From NCBI RefSeq assembly GCF_020080045.1, contig NZ_CP083451.1, positions 1,364,001-1,428,000 of the forward strand: a DNA stretch of 64,000 bases, written 5' to 3'. Position numbers and translations under genes: made by a program. The stretch is from Comamonas odontotermitis (lineage in GTDB: Bacteria; Pseudomonadota; Gammaproteobacteria; Burkholderiales; Burkholderiaceae_C). The notes under the pieces were generated by a model. That model made no database searches and was not told the DNA's origin. It saw nothing but the letters and a program-made list of their open reading frames with translations. Of this stretch, positions 1-8,178 are shown in pieces (positions within the stretch are counted from its first letter, which is position 1; each line of letters opens with the position of its first letter).

Positions 1-901
1 TTTGGTGTGGCTCCAGTGTCAGTTCGTAGCGCAGTGGCTCGCCGGTGGTGACGATGTCGTCAAACAGCTTGTCGTCGGTTGCGCGAAAGCTGGGAGTGGC
101 GCGCCAGGTGGTGCCATCGAAATCAGCCAATACCGGGCCGCGCCAGTAGAGCTGGTTGGAGGGTGGCGGCTGGTTGCCAGGGGTATCGAACCTGACGCGA
201 AACGCGATGCCTTCGTCTTGCGCCAGTGATGCCATGTTGCCGACCGTCATTTCATCGGAGAGCCCTGTTTTCCCGGCATTCGGGTTGGGCACGCCCCATA
301 GCGGAGCCATGCGCGGAAAAAGCACGAACAGAGCCAGTGTCAGTGGCGCGCCGATGGCGATCATCTTCAGCGACAGGCCTGCCGCGTATTTGAGCGAAGG
401 CTGGCCCACCGGCATGTGTGCATTGACCAAGGCGGTCAGCAGGCCCACCAGGCCAATCGCGATGGCCAGGGCGGTGAGCAGCGATTGCGAATGCAGAAAA
501 TTGGCCAGCAGCGCAAAAAAGCCGAGAAAGAACACCACCATGGCATCACGCCGGGCGCGCATCTCCATGGTCTTGAGTGCCAGCAGCATGCTGATGAGGG
601 TGACACCGGCTTCCGAACCAACGATGGTTTTGTAGCTGGCAACCGTGGCACCCACCACACAAGCCAGCAGCGCCACCAGCACCCAGCGTCCGGGCAGCGG
701 CTTTTGGCGCACTGCAAGCACACCGCGCCACAACAGCAGGGTGTACGCAAGTGCCGTCGCCCAGATGGGCAGGGATGCCGCAAGTGGCAGCAGCACCCAG
801 GCCACGACGACGAGCAGAAACACGGTATCGCGCGCTTCGCGCGGCAGACTGGGCCATGTGGAGCGCATTGCAGCGGACGGAGGGGACAGGTTGTGTGCCA
901 T
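1..901 (-). CDS. Transglutaminase-like protein, TgpA/DUF3488 type (partial)
   Basis: The frame opens with ATG at 901 and stays open to base 1, so about 300 N-terminal residues are present and the 3' part lies outside the window. The start is 9 bp after the stop of the DUF58 gene, so it is co-transcribed with it. The translation has several hydrophobic segments in the first 200 residues, then LFPRMAPLWGVPNPNAGKTG and YWRGPVLADFDGTTWR, both typical of the DUF3488 membrane part of TgpA proteins. The periplasmic transglutaminase domain expected downstream is not in the window. MoxR, DUF58 and transglutaminase is a recurrent bacterial gene set, probably acting in envelope maintenance. Family assignment is firm; the substrate is unknown. 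Confidence 0.88.
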   Translation of the reverse strand, partial: MAHNLSPPSAAMRSTWPSLPREARDTVFLLVVVAWVLLPLAASLPIWATALAYTLLLWRGVLAVRQKPLPGRWVLVALLACVVGATVASYKTIVGSEAGVTLISMLLALKTMEMRARRDAMVVFFLGFFALLANFLHSQSLLTALAIAIGLVGLLTALVNAHMPVGQPSLKYAAGLSLKMIAIGAPLTLALFVLFPRMAPLWGVPNPNAGKTGLSDEMTVGNMASLAQDEGIAFRVRFDTPGNQPPPSNQLYWRGPVLADFDGTTWRATPSFRATDDKLFDDIVTTGEPLRYELTLEPHQ

Positions 902-910
902 GTGCTTCCC

Positions 911-1936
911 TCAAGCCAGCGCCAGTGCCCGCAGGCAGGCCAGGCGGTGCTCTGCGCCGGTGTCCGGGGTTATCTCTCCGCGACCAGTCTGTATACGCAA
1001 ACCGTAGCGCAAACCCTGCTGGTCTGCTGCAAGCACCCAGGCTGTGAGGCGCGAGAGCTGCGCCTCGCGTTCGGCAAGGCCGCAGCGGCTGGCGTCCAGC
1101 CACAGGTCCTGCTGGGCCTGGTGCTGGTTGTCGCGCACCACAAAATGGCTGCTGCCAGTGCCCATCTCGGTTGCCATGGCGCTGGCTGCCTTCTTCCACA
1201 CCACCAGTTTCAAGGGGTCACCGCGCCGGTAGCCGCGCACGCCATCGAATTCGCCACTCGCTGCACGCAGGCTGGAACTGCTGCCCATGCCTGCATCGGC
1301 TGCGCCCAGTGGTAATGGCGGCGGGTGGGCCTCGGGGCTGGGGTAGATCAGGGCGTTTTCACTGCTGCGGAACACGGTCCACATCCGGAACACGCCCAGC
1401 GGAAAGCGGGTCTCCACCACTACCGCTGGCAAAGGTTGCCATCCGCGCTGCTGTGCCAGTGCGGCGAGCTGCACGGTGGCGCTGGCCTGAGCGCCGACGT
1501 CTGCCATGCTGTATTTGTCGTCCTGGTAGTGCCGCACGCCCAGGGCGTAGCGCGCGCGGCGGTTGGGGTTGTCGATGCGCAGCTCTACGCGCAGCGCCTG
1601 TCCGGCAAACTGTGTCTGCGGCGCATGCAATGACAATTGCAGGCCCAGCAGGTTGCGGTAGCCGATGCCAATGGAGACCAGGGCCGCTCCAGTCAGCATG
1701 AAGGTCAGCAGAAAGCCCAGATTGAGCTGAAAGTTGATGCTGGCCACCAGCAGCACCAGCAAGGTCAGGCCCAGCATGCAACCCGCACGGGTGGGCAGCA
1801 GGTACAGATTGCGCCGCGTGATGGTGTGGACGCTGCTATGGGCCAGTTTGCCCAGCCACCACAGGCGCATGCGCTGGCGCCATTGTTTGGGCCAAAATGG
1901 GCTTTGGCGCATGTCTGTAAAGCGCAGAGTGCTCAC
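911..1936 (-). CDS. DUF58 domain-containing protein
   Basis: 341 residues. Two adjacent hydrophobic helices at about residues 50-90 (LGLTLLVLLVASINFQLNLG and the segment after it) anchor it in the membrane. The C-terminal part carries the DUF58 signature GEFDGVRGYRRGDPLKLVVW near residue 227. DUF58 proteins are usual partners of MoxR ATPases and may serve as scaffolds or substrates in envelope processes. The start lies 1 bp beyond the MoxR stop and the stop is 9 bp before the TgpA-like start, so the three genes form one leftward operon. The molecular function is not established for the family. Confidence 0.9.
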   Translation of the reverse strand: MSTLRFTDMRQSPFWPKQWRQRMRLWWLGKLAHSSVHTITRRNLYLLPTRAGCMLGLTLLVLLVASINFQLNLGFLLTFMLTGAALVSIGIGYRNLLGLQLSLHAPQTQFAGQALRVELRIDNPNRRARYALGVRHYQDDKYSMADVGAQASATVQLAALAQQRGWQPLPAVVVETRFPLGVFRMWTVFRSSENALIYPSPEAHPPPLPLGAADAGMGSSSSLRAASGEFDGVRGYRRGDPLKLVVWKKAASAMATEMGTGSSHFVVRDNQHQAQQDLWLDASRCGLAEREAQLSRLTAWVLAADQQGLRYGLRIQTGRGEITPDTGAEHRLACLRALALA

Positions 1937-1937
1937 C

Positions 1938-2858
1938 TTATTGCAGCGGTACGCTGTCCATCATGGCGCGCACCTGCTCGACTGCGCTGCGGCCTGCGCT
2001 GCTCACCGGCACCAGGCGGTGCGCCGTGGTCTGCGGCAGAATGGCCTGCACATCATCGGGGGCGACATAGTCGCGGCCATGGATCAGAGCCTGTGCCTTG
2101 GCGGCGCGGATGAGACCGATGCCCGCGCGTGGCGACAGGCCCTGCACAAACCACCGCCCCGAGCGTGTGGCCGCAATCAGTGCCTGCACATAGTGAATCA
2201 GCGCATCACTGGCGCGCACACTGCTCACTTCCTGCTGCAGGAATTTCAACTCGACGGCAGAGGTCAGGGCGGGCAGCTGGTTGGCGATGTCGCGGTGCCC
2301 CTGGCCGGCCAGCAGCTGGAACTCGGCCGCCTGGTCGGGGTAGCCGAGCGAGATGCGCATCAGAAAGCGATCGAGCTGGCTCTCGGGCAGGGCGTAGGTA
2401 CCCAACTGCTCCAGCGGGTTCTGTGTGGCGATGACAAAGAACGGCTGCGGCAGCGCACGCGTGGCGCCTTCGACGGTGACCTGCTTTTCCTCCATGGCTT
2501 CGAGCAGGGCGCTTTGCGTCTTGGGGCTGGCGCGGTTGATCTCGTCGGCCAGCAAGACCTGGGTGAACACGGGGCCCGGGTGGAAGACGAAATTCTGCTG
2601 TTCGCGTTCGTACACCGACACGCCCGTCAAGTCGCTGGGCATCAGATCGGCGGTGAACTGCACGCGCGAGAACTGCAGGCCCAATGTGCGCGCCAGAGCG
2701 TGCGACAGCGTGGTCTTGCCCACGCCGGGTACGTCTTCGATCAGCAGGTGACCTCCCGCCAGCAAACAGGTCAGACAATCCTGAACCTGAGCCGGTTTCC
2801 CCACAATCACCGTGTTAAGCTGAGCCAATAATTTTTGTATGGTGTGCTGCGTTTGCAT
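1938..2858 (-). CDS. MoxR-family AAA+ ATPase
   Basis: 306 residues from ATG at 2858; an in-frame TTG at 2888 is an alternative start. Walker A is DVPGVGKTTLSHAL, Walker B is VLLADEINRASPKTQSALLE and the sensor region reads VIATQNPLEQLGTYALPE, all standard for MoxR. MoxR ATPases act as chaperones for metal-cofactor or envelope proteins, usually encoded with DUF58 partners as here. It is the first gene of the leftward operon. The promoter must lie in or near the roughly 40 bp that separate it from the divergent deacetylase-like gene. Confidence 0.93.
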   Translation of the reverse strand: MQTQHTIQKLLAQLNTVIVGKPAQVQDCLTCLLAGGHLLIEDVPGVGKTTLSHALARTLGLQFSRVQFTADLMPSDLTGVSVYEREQQNFVFHPGPVFTQVLLADEINRASPKTQSALLEAMEEKQVTVEGATRALPQPFFVIATQNPLEQLGTYALPESQLDRFLMRISLGYPDQAAEFQLLAGQGHRDIANQLPALTSAVELKFLQQEVSSVRASDALIHYVQALIAATRSGRWFVQGLSPRAGIGLIRAAKAQALIHGRDYVAPDDVQAILPQTTAHRLVPVSSAGRSAVEQVRAMMDSVPLQ

Positions 2859-2901
2859 GCCATAACGATATACGACAAAAACAATCAAGGAGACGAAAGC
2901 G

Positions 2902-3855
2902 GTGTCTAAGACAGGTTATTTCACACATCGCGATTGCTGGATGCACGATATGGGCGCGGGCCATCCAGAGTGTCCGCAGCGACTCGATGCCATTGAAGAC
3001 CGGCTTTTGATGACGGGCGTGGGCGATGCGTTGGAGCGGCGCGACGCGCCCAAGGCCATGGTTTCCGACCTGGAACTGGGCCACGATCGCTTGCACATCG
3101 CCGCGATCCGGGGTCTGTCGGAGATGGCCGCCGACAACCAGGCCGTGGGCGGTCCGGCCACCTTGATGCTGGATACCGACACCTCCGTCAACGCGCATAC
3201 CTGGAACGCCGCATTGCGCGCTGCCGGGGCTGCATTGGCCGCTACCGATGCCGTGATTGGCGGCGAGATGGAAAATGCCTTCTGCGCGGTGCGCCCACCC
3301 GGCCACCATGCCACGCGCAAACAGGCCATGGGATTTTGCTTTTTCAACAATGTGGCACTGGCAGCCAAGTACGCGCTGATGCGCCACCAGCTGCAGCGCG
3401 TGGCGATCGTGGATTTCGACGTGCACCACGGCAACGGCACCGAAGACATCTGCGCGGGCGATCCGCACATCCTGATGTGCGGCATCTTTCAGCATCCGTT
3501 CTACCCATTCAGTGGCGACAAGGACCCGGCTGGCAACATGCTGAACGTGCCGGTACCTGCCTATACCAAGGGCATGGACATCCGCGAGATTGTGGAGACC
3601 TACTGGATGCCGCGGCTGGAAGCGTTCAAGCCCGAGATGATCTTTGTCAGTGCCGGCTTTGATGCCCACCGGGAGGACGACATGGGCCAGTTGGGCATGG
3701 TCGAGGCTGACTATGCCTGGATCACGCACCGCATCAAGGATGTGGCGCGGCGTTTCAGCAAGGGGCGGATCGTCTCCTGCCTGGAAGGAGGCTACATGAT
3801 GGCGCCGCTGGCGGCCAGCGTGGAGGCCCACATCCGTGTTCTGGCTGATTTGTGA
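2902..3855 (+). CDS. Histone deacetylase family hydrolase
   Basis: 317 residues with a GTG start at 2902, supported by AAGGAG at 2887-2892. The family zinc and charge-relay motifs are all present: RPPGHHA at 131-137, DFDVHHGNGTED at 171-182, SAGFDAH near 253 and a C-terminal CLEGGY. Bacterial relatives deacetylate acetylpolyamines, acetoin-related or other small amides rather than histones, so the substrate is open. The next gene, an enoyl-CoA hydratase, begins 12 bp downstream, so the two are probably co-transcribed. Confidence 0.9.
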   Translation: MSKTGYFTHRDCWMHDMGAGHPECPQRLDAIEDRLLMTGVGDALERRDAPKAMVSDLELGHDRLHIAAIRGLSEMAADNQAVGGPATLMLDTDTSVNAHTWNAALRAAGAALAATDAVIGGEMENAFCAVRPPGHHATRKQAMGFCFFNNVALAAKYALMRHQLQRVAIVDFDVHHGNGTEDICAGDPHILMCGIFQHPFYPFSGDKDPAGNMLNVPVPAYTKGMDIREIVETYWMPRLEAFKPEMIFVSAGFDAHREDDMGQLGMVEADYAWITHRIKDVARRFSKGRIVSCLEGGYMMAPLAASVEAHIRVLADL

Positions 3856-3867
3856 GGTGAAGCTCTG

Positions 3868-4653
3868 ATGACGGATTCTGCTGTTCTTCTGCAAACCCGC
3901 GATGCGCGGGGCGTTGTGACCCTGACGCTGAATGACCCCGCACGCTTCAATGCACTGGGGGACAAAATGCTCGCCGCACTGCAGGCGGCCCTTGTGACCA
4001 TTGGCAAGGACGAAACCGTGCGTGCCGTGGTGCTGGCCGCCAATGGCCGCGCGTTTTGCGCGGGCCACAACCTCAAGGACATGGCTGCGCACCCGGATCG
4101 CGCCTGGTACCAGGATCTGTTCAACCGCTGTACCAAGGTCATGCTGGCCATTCAAAAACTGCCGGTTCCGGTGATTGCACGGGTGCAGGGCATGGCTACG
4201 GCAGCCGGTTGCCAACTGGTTGCGCAGTGCGATCTGGCAGTGGCCAGCAGCGACGCCAGTTTTGCCACCAGTGGCATCCACTACGGACTGTTCTGCGCCA
4301 CGCCCAGTGTGCCGCTGGTGCGCAACGTACCCATCAAACGGGCAATGGAGATGCTGCTGACGGGCGATTTCATCAGCGCGCAGGACGCGCTGGTGCAAGG
4401 GCTGGTCAACCGGGTTGCCAGCGAAGACCAGCTCGATGCCGAGGTGGAGCAGCTGGTTGCTGCAATCGTGAGCAAACCGCGTGTTGCCGTCAGTATGGGC
4501 AAGGCCCTGGTCTACCAGCAGCGCGAATTGGGCCTGGAGGCTGCCTACCAGACGGCCAGCCAGTGCATGGCAACGAATATGATGGATGCGGATGCACAAG
4601 AGGGCGCGCAGGCCTTTGCCCAAAAGCGCAAGCCGGTCTGGCCGCAGGGCTGA
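3868..4653 (+). CDS. Enoyl-CoA hydratase/isomerase family protein
   Basis: 261 residues, a typical crotonase length. The N-terminal oxyanion-hole segment reads GRAFCAGHNLKDM and the second is GMATAAGCQLVAQCDLAVAS. The two catalytic glutamates of classical enoyl-CoA hydratase are not obvious (Q and A/S residues sit there), so the exact reaction may not be simple hydration; it resembles the ECHDC3-like branch. It sits 12 bp downstream of the deacetylase-like gene and is followed by a clear terminator. The acyl-CoA substrate is not predictable from sequence. Confidence 0.88.
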   Translation: MTDSAVLLQTRDARGVVTLTLNDPARFNALGDKMLAALQAALVTIGKDETVRAVVLAANGRAFCAGHNLKDMAAHPDRAWYQDLFNRCTKVMLAIQKLPVPVIARVQGMATAAGCQLVAQCDLAVASSDASFATSGIHYGLFCATPSVPLVRNVPIKRAMEMLLTGDFISAQDALVQGLVNRVASEDQLDAEVEQLVAAIVSKPRVAVSMGKALVYQQRELGLEAAYQTASQCMATNMMDADAQEGAQAFAQKRKPVWPQG

Positions 4654-4674
4654 AAAAGCCCGGTAATGGATGGC

Positions 4675-4714
4675 AAAGGCGGCATGTGCACGGCATATGC
4701 CGCCTTTGTGTTTT
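4675..4714 (+). terminator. Rho-independent terminator after the hydratase
   Basis: A perfect 11-bp stem (4675-4685 with 4697-4707), an 11-nt loop and then a T-rich run (GTGTTTT). It closes the two-gene operon upstream of the mechanosensitive channel. Confidence 0.8.
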
Positions 4715-4769
4715 GGCGTCAATCTTTTCTAGGGAATGGAATGACTACCGGGTGGTCATGGAATGGTCT

Positions 4770-6041
4770 ATGGATATCTTTGAGAAACTGATTCACGATT
4801 TTCGCCAGGCCAGCACCTTGCTGGAGCTGGGAGTATTGCTGGCTTGTCTGGTGCTCGCTGGCTTGTTGGCACGCGCCTTGTATCGCCGCTACGATGGCGG
4901 GCCATCCGTATGGTTTGGCACTTCAGCCTGGGGTGGTGCCCTGTTTCCACTGCTAGCCCTCTTGTTCACCGCCGGGGCCCGTATGGTGGTGGAGCACTAC
5001 CAGCCCGTGTTCCTGCTGCGTCTGGGTGCGCAGATTCTGCTGTCGCTGGCAGTCATCCGCCTGGTGGCACGCGTACTGGCCAAAACCTTTCCACACTCCA
5101 CCGTGGTAAGGCTCATTGAGCGCATCTTCTCCTGGCTGGCCTGGGGTGTCGCCGTGCTGGGCATTCTGGGCGTGCTGCCAGCTGTGACGGGTGAGCTTGA
5201 TTCGATCCGCTTTGCGTTTGGAAAAACCTCGATCTCCATTCTGGAGCTGCTGCAGGGTGTTTTGTCGGTCGGCATCGTGATGATTGTGGTGCTGTGGATT
5301 TCGGCCACATTCGAGCAGCGGGTGATTGATGACATGGTCAGCGATCTGTCGATGCGCAAGATGGCCGTCAATTTGACGCGAATGGTGCTGATCACCGTGG
5401 GGCTTTTGGTGGCACTGTCGCTGGTAGGGGTGGATCTGACGGCCTTGTCCGTGTTGGGCGGTGCCTTGGGCGTCGGCCTAGGTTTTGGCATGCAGAAGAT
5501 CGCCTCCAACTATGTCAGCGGCTTTCTGGTGCTGATCGAGCGGGCCCTGCGCATTGGCGACAACGTTCGAGTGGATGGCTTTGAAGGCCGAATCACCGAC
5601 ATCCGTACCCGCTACACCGTGATACGTGCCGGCAACGGGCGCGAATCCATCGTGCCCAATGAAACCCTGATCACCCAGCGGGTGGAAAACCTTACCGCTG
5701 CCGACCAGAAATTCAACCTGACCAGCAATATCGTGGTCGCGGCAGACTGCAATGTGGCCCAGGTTCAGCAGATCCTGCAGGAGGCAGCTCTCGCGCAGAC
5801 GCGGGTGCTCAAAACGCCGGCACCTGTGGCCTACCTGGTCAATTTTGCCGCCGATGGGCTGGAATTCAGCCTCAGCTACTACATCAACGACCCGGTCAAT
5901 GGACAGGCCAATATCCGGTCGGCGGTCAATGTCGCGATCCTGGAAGGACTGCGCGCCGCGCAGATCGACATTCCGTTCCCGCAACGGATTTTGCATATTC
6001 AGAACAATGCGGGCGGTGCAATACCTGCCGCGCAAGGCTGA
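4770..6041 (+). CDS. MscS-family mechanosensitive ion channel
   Basis: 423 residues from ATG at 4770; an in-frame ATG at 4758 is equally possible, as neither has a strong ribosome site. Five hydrophobic helices precede the pore helix LSVLGGALGVGLGFGMQKIA (around residue 230), which has the Gly/Ala packing pattern of MscS TM3. It is followed by the beta-domain motif GDNVRVDGFEGRITDIRTRY and IVPNETL. It should open under membrane tension and release solutes on osmotic downshift. It stands alone between two transcription units. The N-terminal extension of extra helices is common in the larger MscS subfamilies. Confidence 0.92.
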   Translation: MDIFEKLIHDFRQASTLLELGVLLACLVLAGLLARALYRRYDGGPSVWFGTSAWGGALFPLLALLFTAGARMVVEHYQPVFLLRLGAQILLSLAVIRLVARVLAKTFPHSTVVRLIERIFSWLAWGVAVLGILGVLPAVTGELDSIRFAFGKTSISILELLQGVLSVGIVMIVVLWISATFEQRVIDDMVSDLSMRKMAVNLTRMVLITVGLLVALSLVGVDLTALSVLGGALGVGLGFGMQKIASNYVSGFLVLIERALRIGDNVRVDGFEGRITDIRTRYTVIRAGNGRESIVPNETLITQRVENLTAADQKFNLTSNIVVAADCNVAQVQQILQEAALAQTRVLKTPAPVAYLVNFAADGLEFSLSYYINDPVNGQANIRSAVNVAILEGLRAAQIDIPFPQRILHIQNNAGGAIPAAQG

Positions 6042-6125
6042 TGCACTGCCAACTTGTGCGGAAAATGGGGCAGTGCGCAGTGATGCGCAGATAATCAAGG
6101 CGACGTTGCCGATTGGGTATGAAAA

Positions 6126-6139
6126 AGCACGATCGTGCT
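6126..6139. promoter_or_regulatory. 14-bp perfect palindrome upstream of etfBA (candidate TetR-type operator)
   Basis: AGCACGATCGTGCT is its own reverse complement and lies about 100 bp before the etfB start. Palindromes of this form are common operators of TetR-family regulators of fatty-acid and branched-chain catabolism. No such regulator is encoded in the window, so assignment to a specific protein is inference. Confidence 0.45.
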
Positions 6140-6241
6140 AATTTGTGCGATGATCGCTTCAGCCATTCCCGTTGTCAGGGGGATGCAAGCAGCAAGCCAA
6201 CTGGCGCAGACCCATTTCAAATAACTCAGGAGTCGAGGTTT

Positions 6242-6991
6242 ATGAAAGTACTTGTACCCGTCAAGCGCGTGGTGGACTACAACGTGAAAGTGCGCGTCAA
6301 AAGCGACGGCACGGGAGTGGACATTGCCAACGTCAAGATGAGCATGAACCCGTTTGACGAAATCGCGGTGGAAGAGGCCGTGCGCCTCAAGGAAAAAGGC
6401 GTCGTCACCGAAATCATCGCCGTTTCCTGCGGCGTGGCCCAATGCCAGGAAACCCTGCGCACGGCCATGGCCATCGGCGCCGATCGCGGCATCCTGGTCG
6501 AGACCACCGAAGAGCTCCAGCCCCTGGCCGTTGCCAAGCTCCTCAAAGCCCTGGTCGACAAAGAGCAACCCGGCCTCATCATCTGCGGCAAACAAGCCAT
6601 CGACGACGACTGCAACCAGACCGGCCAGATGCTCGCAGCGCTGGCAGACCTCCCCCAGGCCACCTTCGCCTCCAAGGTCGAAGTCGCGGGCGACAAGGTA
6701 AGCGTCACCCGTGAAGTCGACGGCGGCCTCGAAACCCTGCAACTGACAACGCCAGCGGTCATCACCACCGACCTGCGTCTGAACGAGCCGCGCTACGTCA
6801 CCTTGCCCAACATCATGAAGGCCAAGAAAAAGCAGCTCGACACCGTCAAGCCCGAAGAGCTGGGCGTGGATGTGACCCCTCGCATCAAAACCCTCAAAGT
6901 GGCAGAGCCTGCCAAGCGCGGCGCAGGCGTCAAAGTCGCTGACGTCTCGGCCCTGATCGACAAACTCAAGAACGAAGCCAAAGTCATCTAA
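6242..6991 (+). CDS. etfB: Electron transfer flavoprotein subunit beta
   Basis: 249 residues, the usual EtfB length. It starts [20 protein letters not shown] and contains the adenine-nucleotide motif [20 protein letters not shown] of the family. The start at 6242 has AGGAG about 9 nt upstream; the longer open frame back to 6113 is not needed. EtfAB accepts electrons from acyl-CoA dehydrogenases and passes them to ETF-ubiquinone oxidoreductase. EtfA follows in the same direction, but 172 bp away, with a GC-rich repeat in the gap. Confidence 0.97.
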   Translation: MKVLVPVKRVVDYNVKVRVKSDGTGVDIANVKMSMNPFDEIAVEEAVRLKEKGVVTEIIAVSCGVAQCQETLRTAMAIGADRGILVETTEELQPLAVAKLLKALVDKEQPGLIICGKQAIDDDCNQTGQMLAALADLPQATFASKVEVAGDKVSVTREVDGGLETLQLTTPAVITTDLRLNEPRYVTLPNIMKAKKKQLDTVKPEELGVDVTPRIKTLKVAEPAKRGAGVKVADVSALIDKLKNEAKVI

Positions 6992-7002
6992 GCTTCACCC
7001 AT

Positions 7003-7095
7003 CCCCCCTGAGTCGCCTGCGGCGCCTTCCCCCCAGGGGGACGACGACCACGCTGGGGCAGCCCCGGCTGCGGGGCGGCCCTTGCTAGTCGTCCC
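7003..7095. repeat. GC-rich inverted-repeat element between etfB and etfA
   Basis: The stretch starts with CCCCCTG (7004-7010) and its complement CAGGGGG (7034-7040), continues with a GCAGCC/GGCTGC hairpin (7058-7071) and ends with GGCGGCCCTTGCTAGTCGTC, whose GTCGTC complements the GACGAC at 7040. Its composition and CCTGAG...CTTCCCCC...GGGGGACGAC layout match intergenic repeats common in Comamonadaceae genomes. No protein-coding signal is seen. Only one copy is visible in this window, so family membership rests on recall and not on a count here. Confidence 0.55.
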
Positions 7096-7163
7096 GCCGC
7101 ACGGGACCGCCAGTTTTGAAGGCCGCAAACGATACCGACACATTGAATTGAAGGACGATAGAC

Positions 7164-8096
7164 ATGACCGCTCTCGTTATTGCAGAACACGACAACCACA
7201 GCATCAAACCCGCCACCCTCAACACCGTCACGGCCGCCAAGGCCTGCGGAGCCGACGTCCACATCCTCGTGGCGGGTGAAGGCGCAGCCGCTGCAGCCCA
7301 GGCCGCAACCCAGATCGCAGGCGTTGCCAAAGTCATCCTCGCTGAAGGCGCATCGCTCAAGGACGGCCTGGCCGAAAACGTGGCAGCGCAAGTGCTCGCC
7401 ATTGCAGGCAACTACAGCCACATCCTCTTTCCCGCCACGGCAGGCGGCAAGAACGTGGCTCCCCGCGTAGCGGCCAAGCTCGACGTCGCCCAGATCAGCG
7501 ACATCACCAAGGTAGACGGCCCCGACACCTTCGAGCGCCCCATCTACGCGGGCAACGCCATAGCCACCGTGCAAAGCACCGACGGCAAGAAAGTCATCAC
7601 CGTGCGCACCACCGGCTTTGATGCAGCAGCAGCCACCGGCGGCACGGCAGCCGTCGAAACCGTGGCCGCTGTCGAGGGCAGCAGCAAAAGCGCCTTCGCA
7701 GGCCGCGAAGTCACCAAAAACGACCGGCCCGAACTCACGGCTGCCAAAATCATCGTCTCGGGCGGGCGGGCGCTGGGCAGTGCGGAAAAGTTCAACGAAG
7801 TCATCACCCCGCTGGCCGACAAACTGGGCGCGGCCATTGGCGCGAGCCGCGCGGCGGTGGATGCGGGCTACGCGCCCAACGACCTGCAGGTGGGCCAGAC
7901 GGGCAAGATCGTGGCGCCGCAGCTGTACATTGCAGCGGGCATCTCGGGAGCGATCCAGCACCTGGCGGGCATGAAGGACTCCAAGGTGATCGTGGCGATC
8001 AACAAGGACGAGGAGGCGCCGATCTTCAGCGTGGCCGACTATGGCCTGGTGGCCGATCTGTTCGAGGCCGTGCCCGAGATGGTGGGTAAGCTGTAA
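7164..8096 (+). CDS. etfA: Electron transfer flavoprotein subunit alpha
   Basis: 310 residues. The C-terminal FAD-binding region is clear: [13 protein letters not shown] near residue 195, [20 protein letters not shown] near 240 and [20 protein letters not shown] near 265. It partners EtfB upstream and is followed by a terminator, then by an acyl-CoA dehydrogenase gene that is a plausible electron donor. An AAGGAC ribosome site lies about 8 nt before the ATG. Confidence 0.97.
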   Translation: MTALVIAEHDNHSIKPATLNTVTAAKACGADVHILVAGEGAAAAAQAATQIAGVAKVILAEGASLKDGLAENVAAQVLAIAGNYSHILFPATAGGKNVAPRVAAKLDVAQISDITKVDGPDTFERPIYAGNAIATVQSTDGKKVITVRTTGFDAAAATGGTAAVETVAAVEGSSKSAFAGREVTKNDRPELTAAKIIVSGGRALGSAEKFNEVITPLADKLGAAIGASRAAVDAGYAPNDLQVGQTGKIVAPQLYIAAGISGAIQHLAGMKDSKVIVAINKDEEAPIFSVADYGLVADLFEAVPEMVGKL

Positions 8097-8108
8097 AAGA
8101 GCGCATAC

Positions 8109-8136
8109 AAAAGGCATCCTGCGTGGTGCCTTTTTC
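8109..8136 (+). terminator. Rho-independent terminator after etfA
   Basis: An AAAAGGCA/TGCCTTTT stem (8109-8116 with 8127-8134), a 10-nt loop and a T5 tail. The acyl-CoA dehydrogenase starts about 40 bp later, so partial read-through is possible. Confidence 0.65.
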
Positions 8137-8178
8137 TTTGAGCGATACGCGATTGATTTGATGGTTGGAGACAAGACA

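Noticed and set aside
2815..4722. Long open frame (over 600 codons) antisense to the deacetylase and hydratase genes
   Set aside because: It mirrors the codon positions of two genes with full family motifs, and its translation is rich in His, Arg and Gly with no recognisable motif. It is an artefact of high GC.
4056..4757. N-terminal extension of the MscS channel frame back to 4056
   Set aside because: The extension overlaps the hydratase gene in another frame and the terminator at 4675, and has the composition of a shadow frame.
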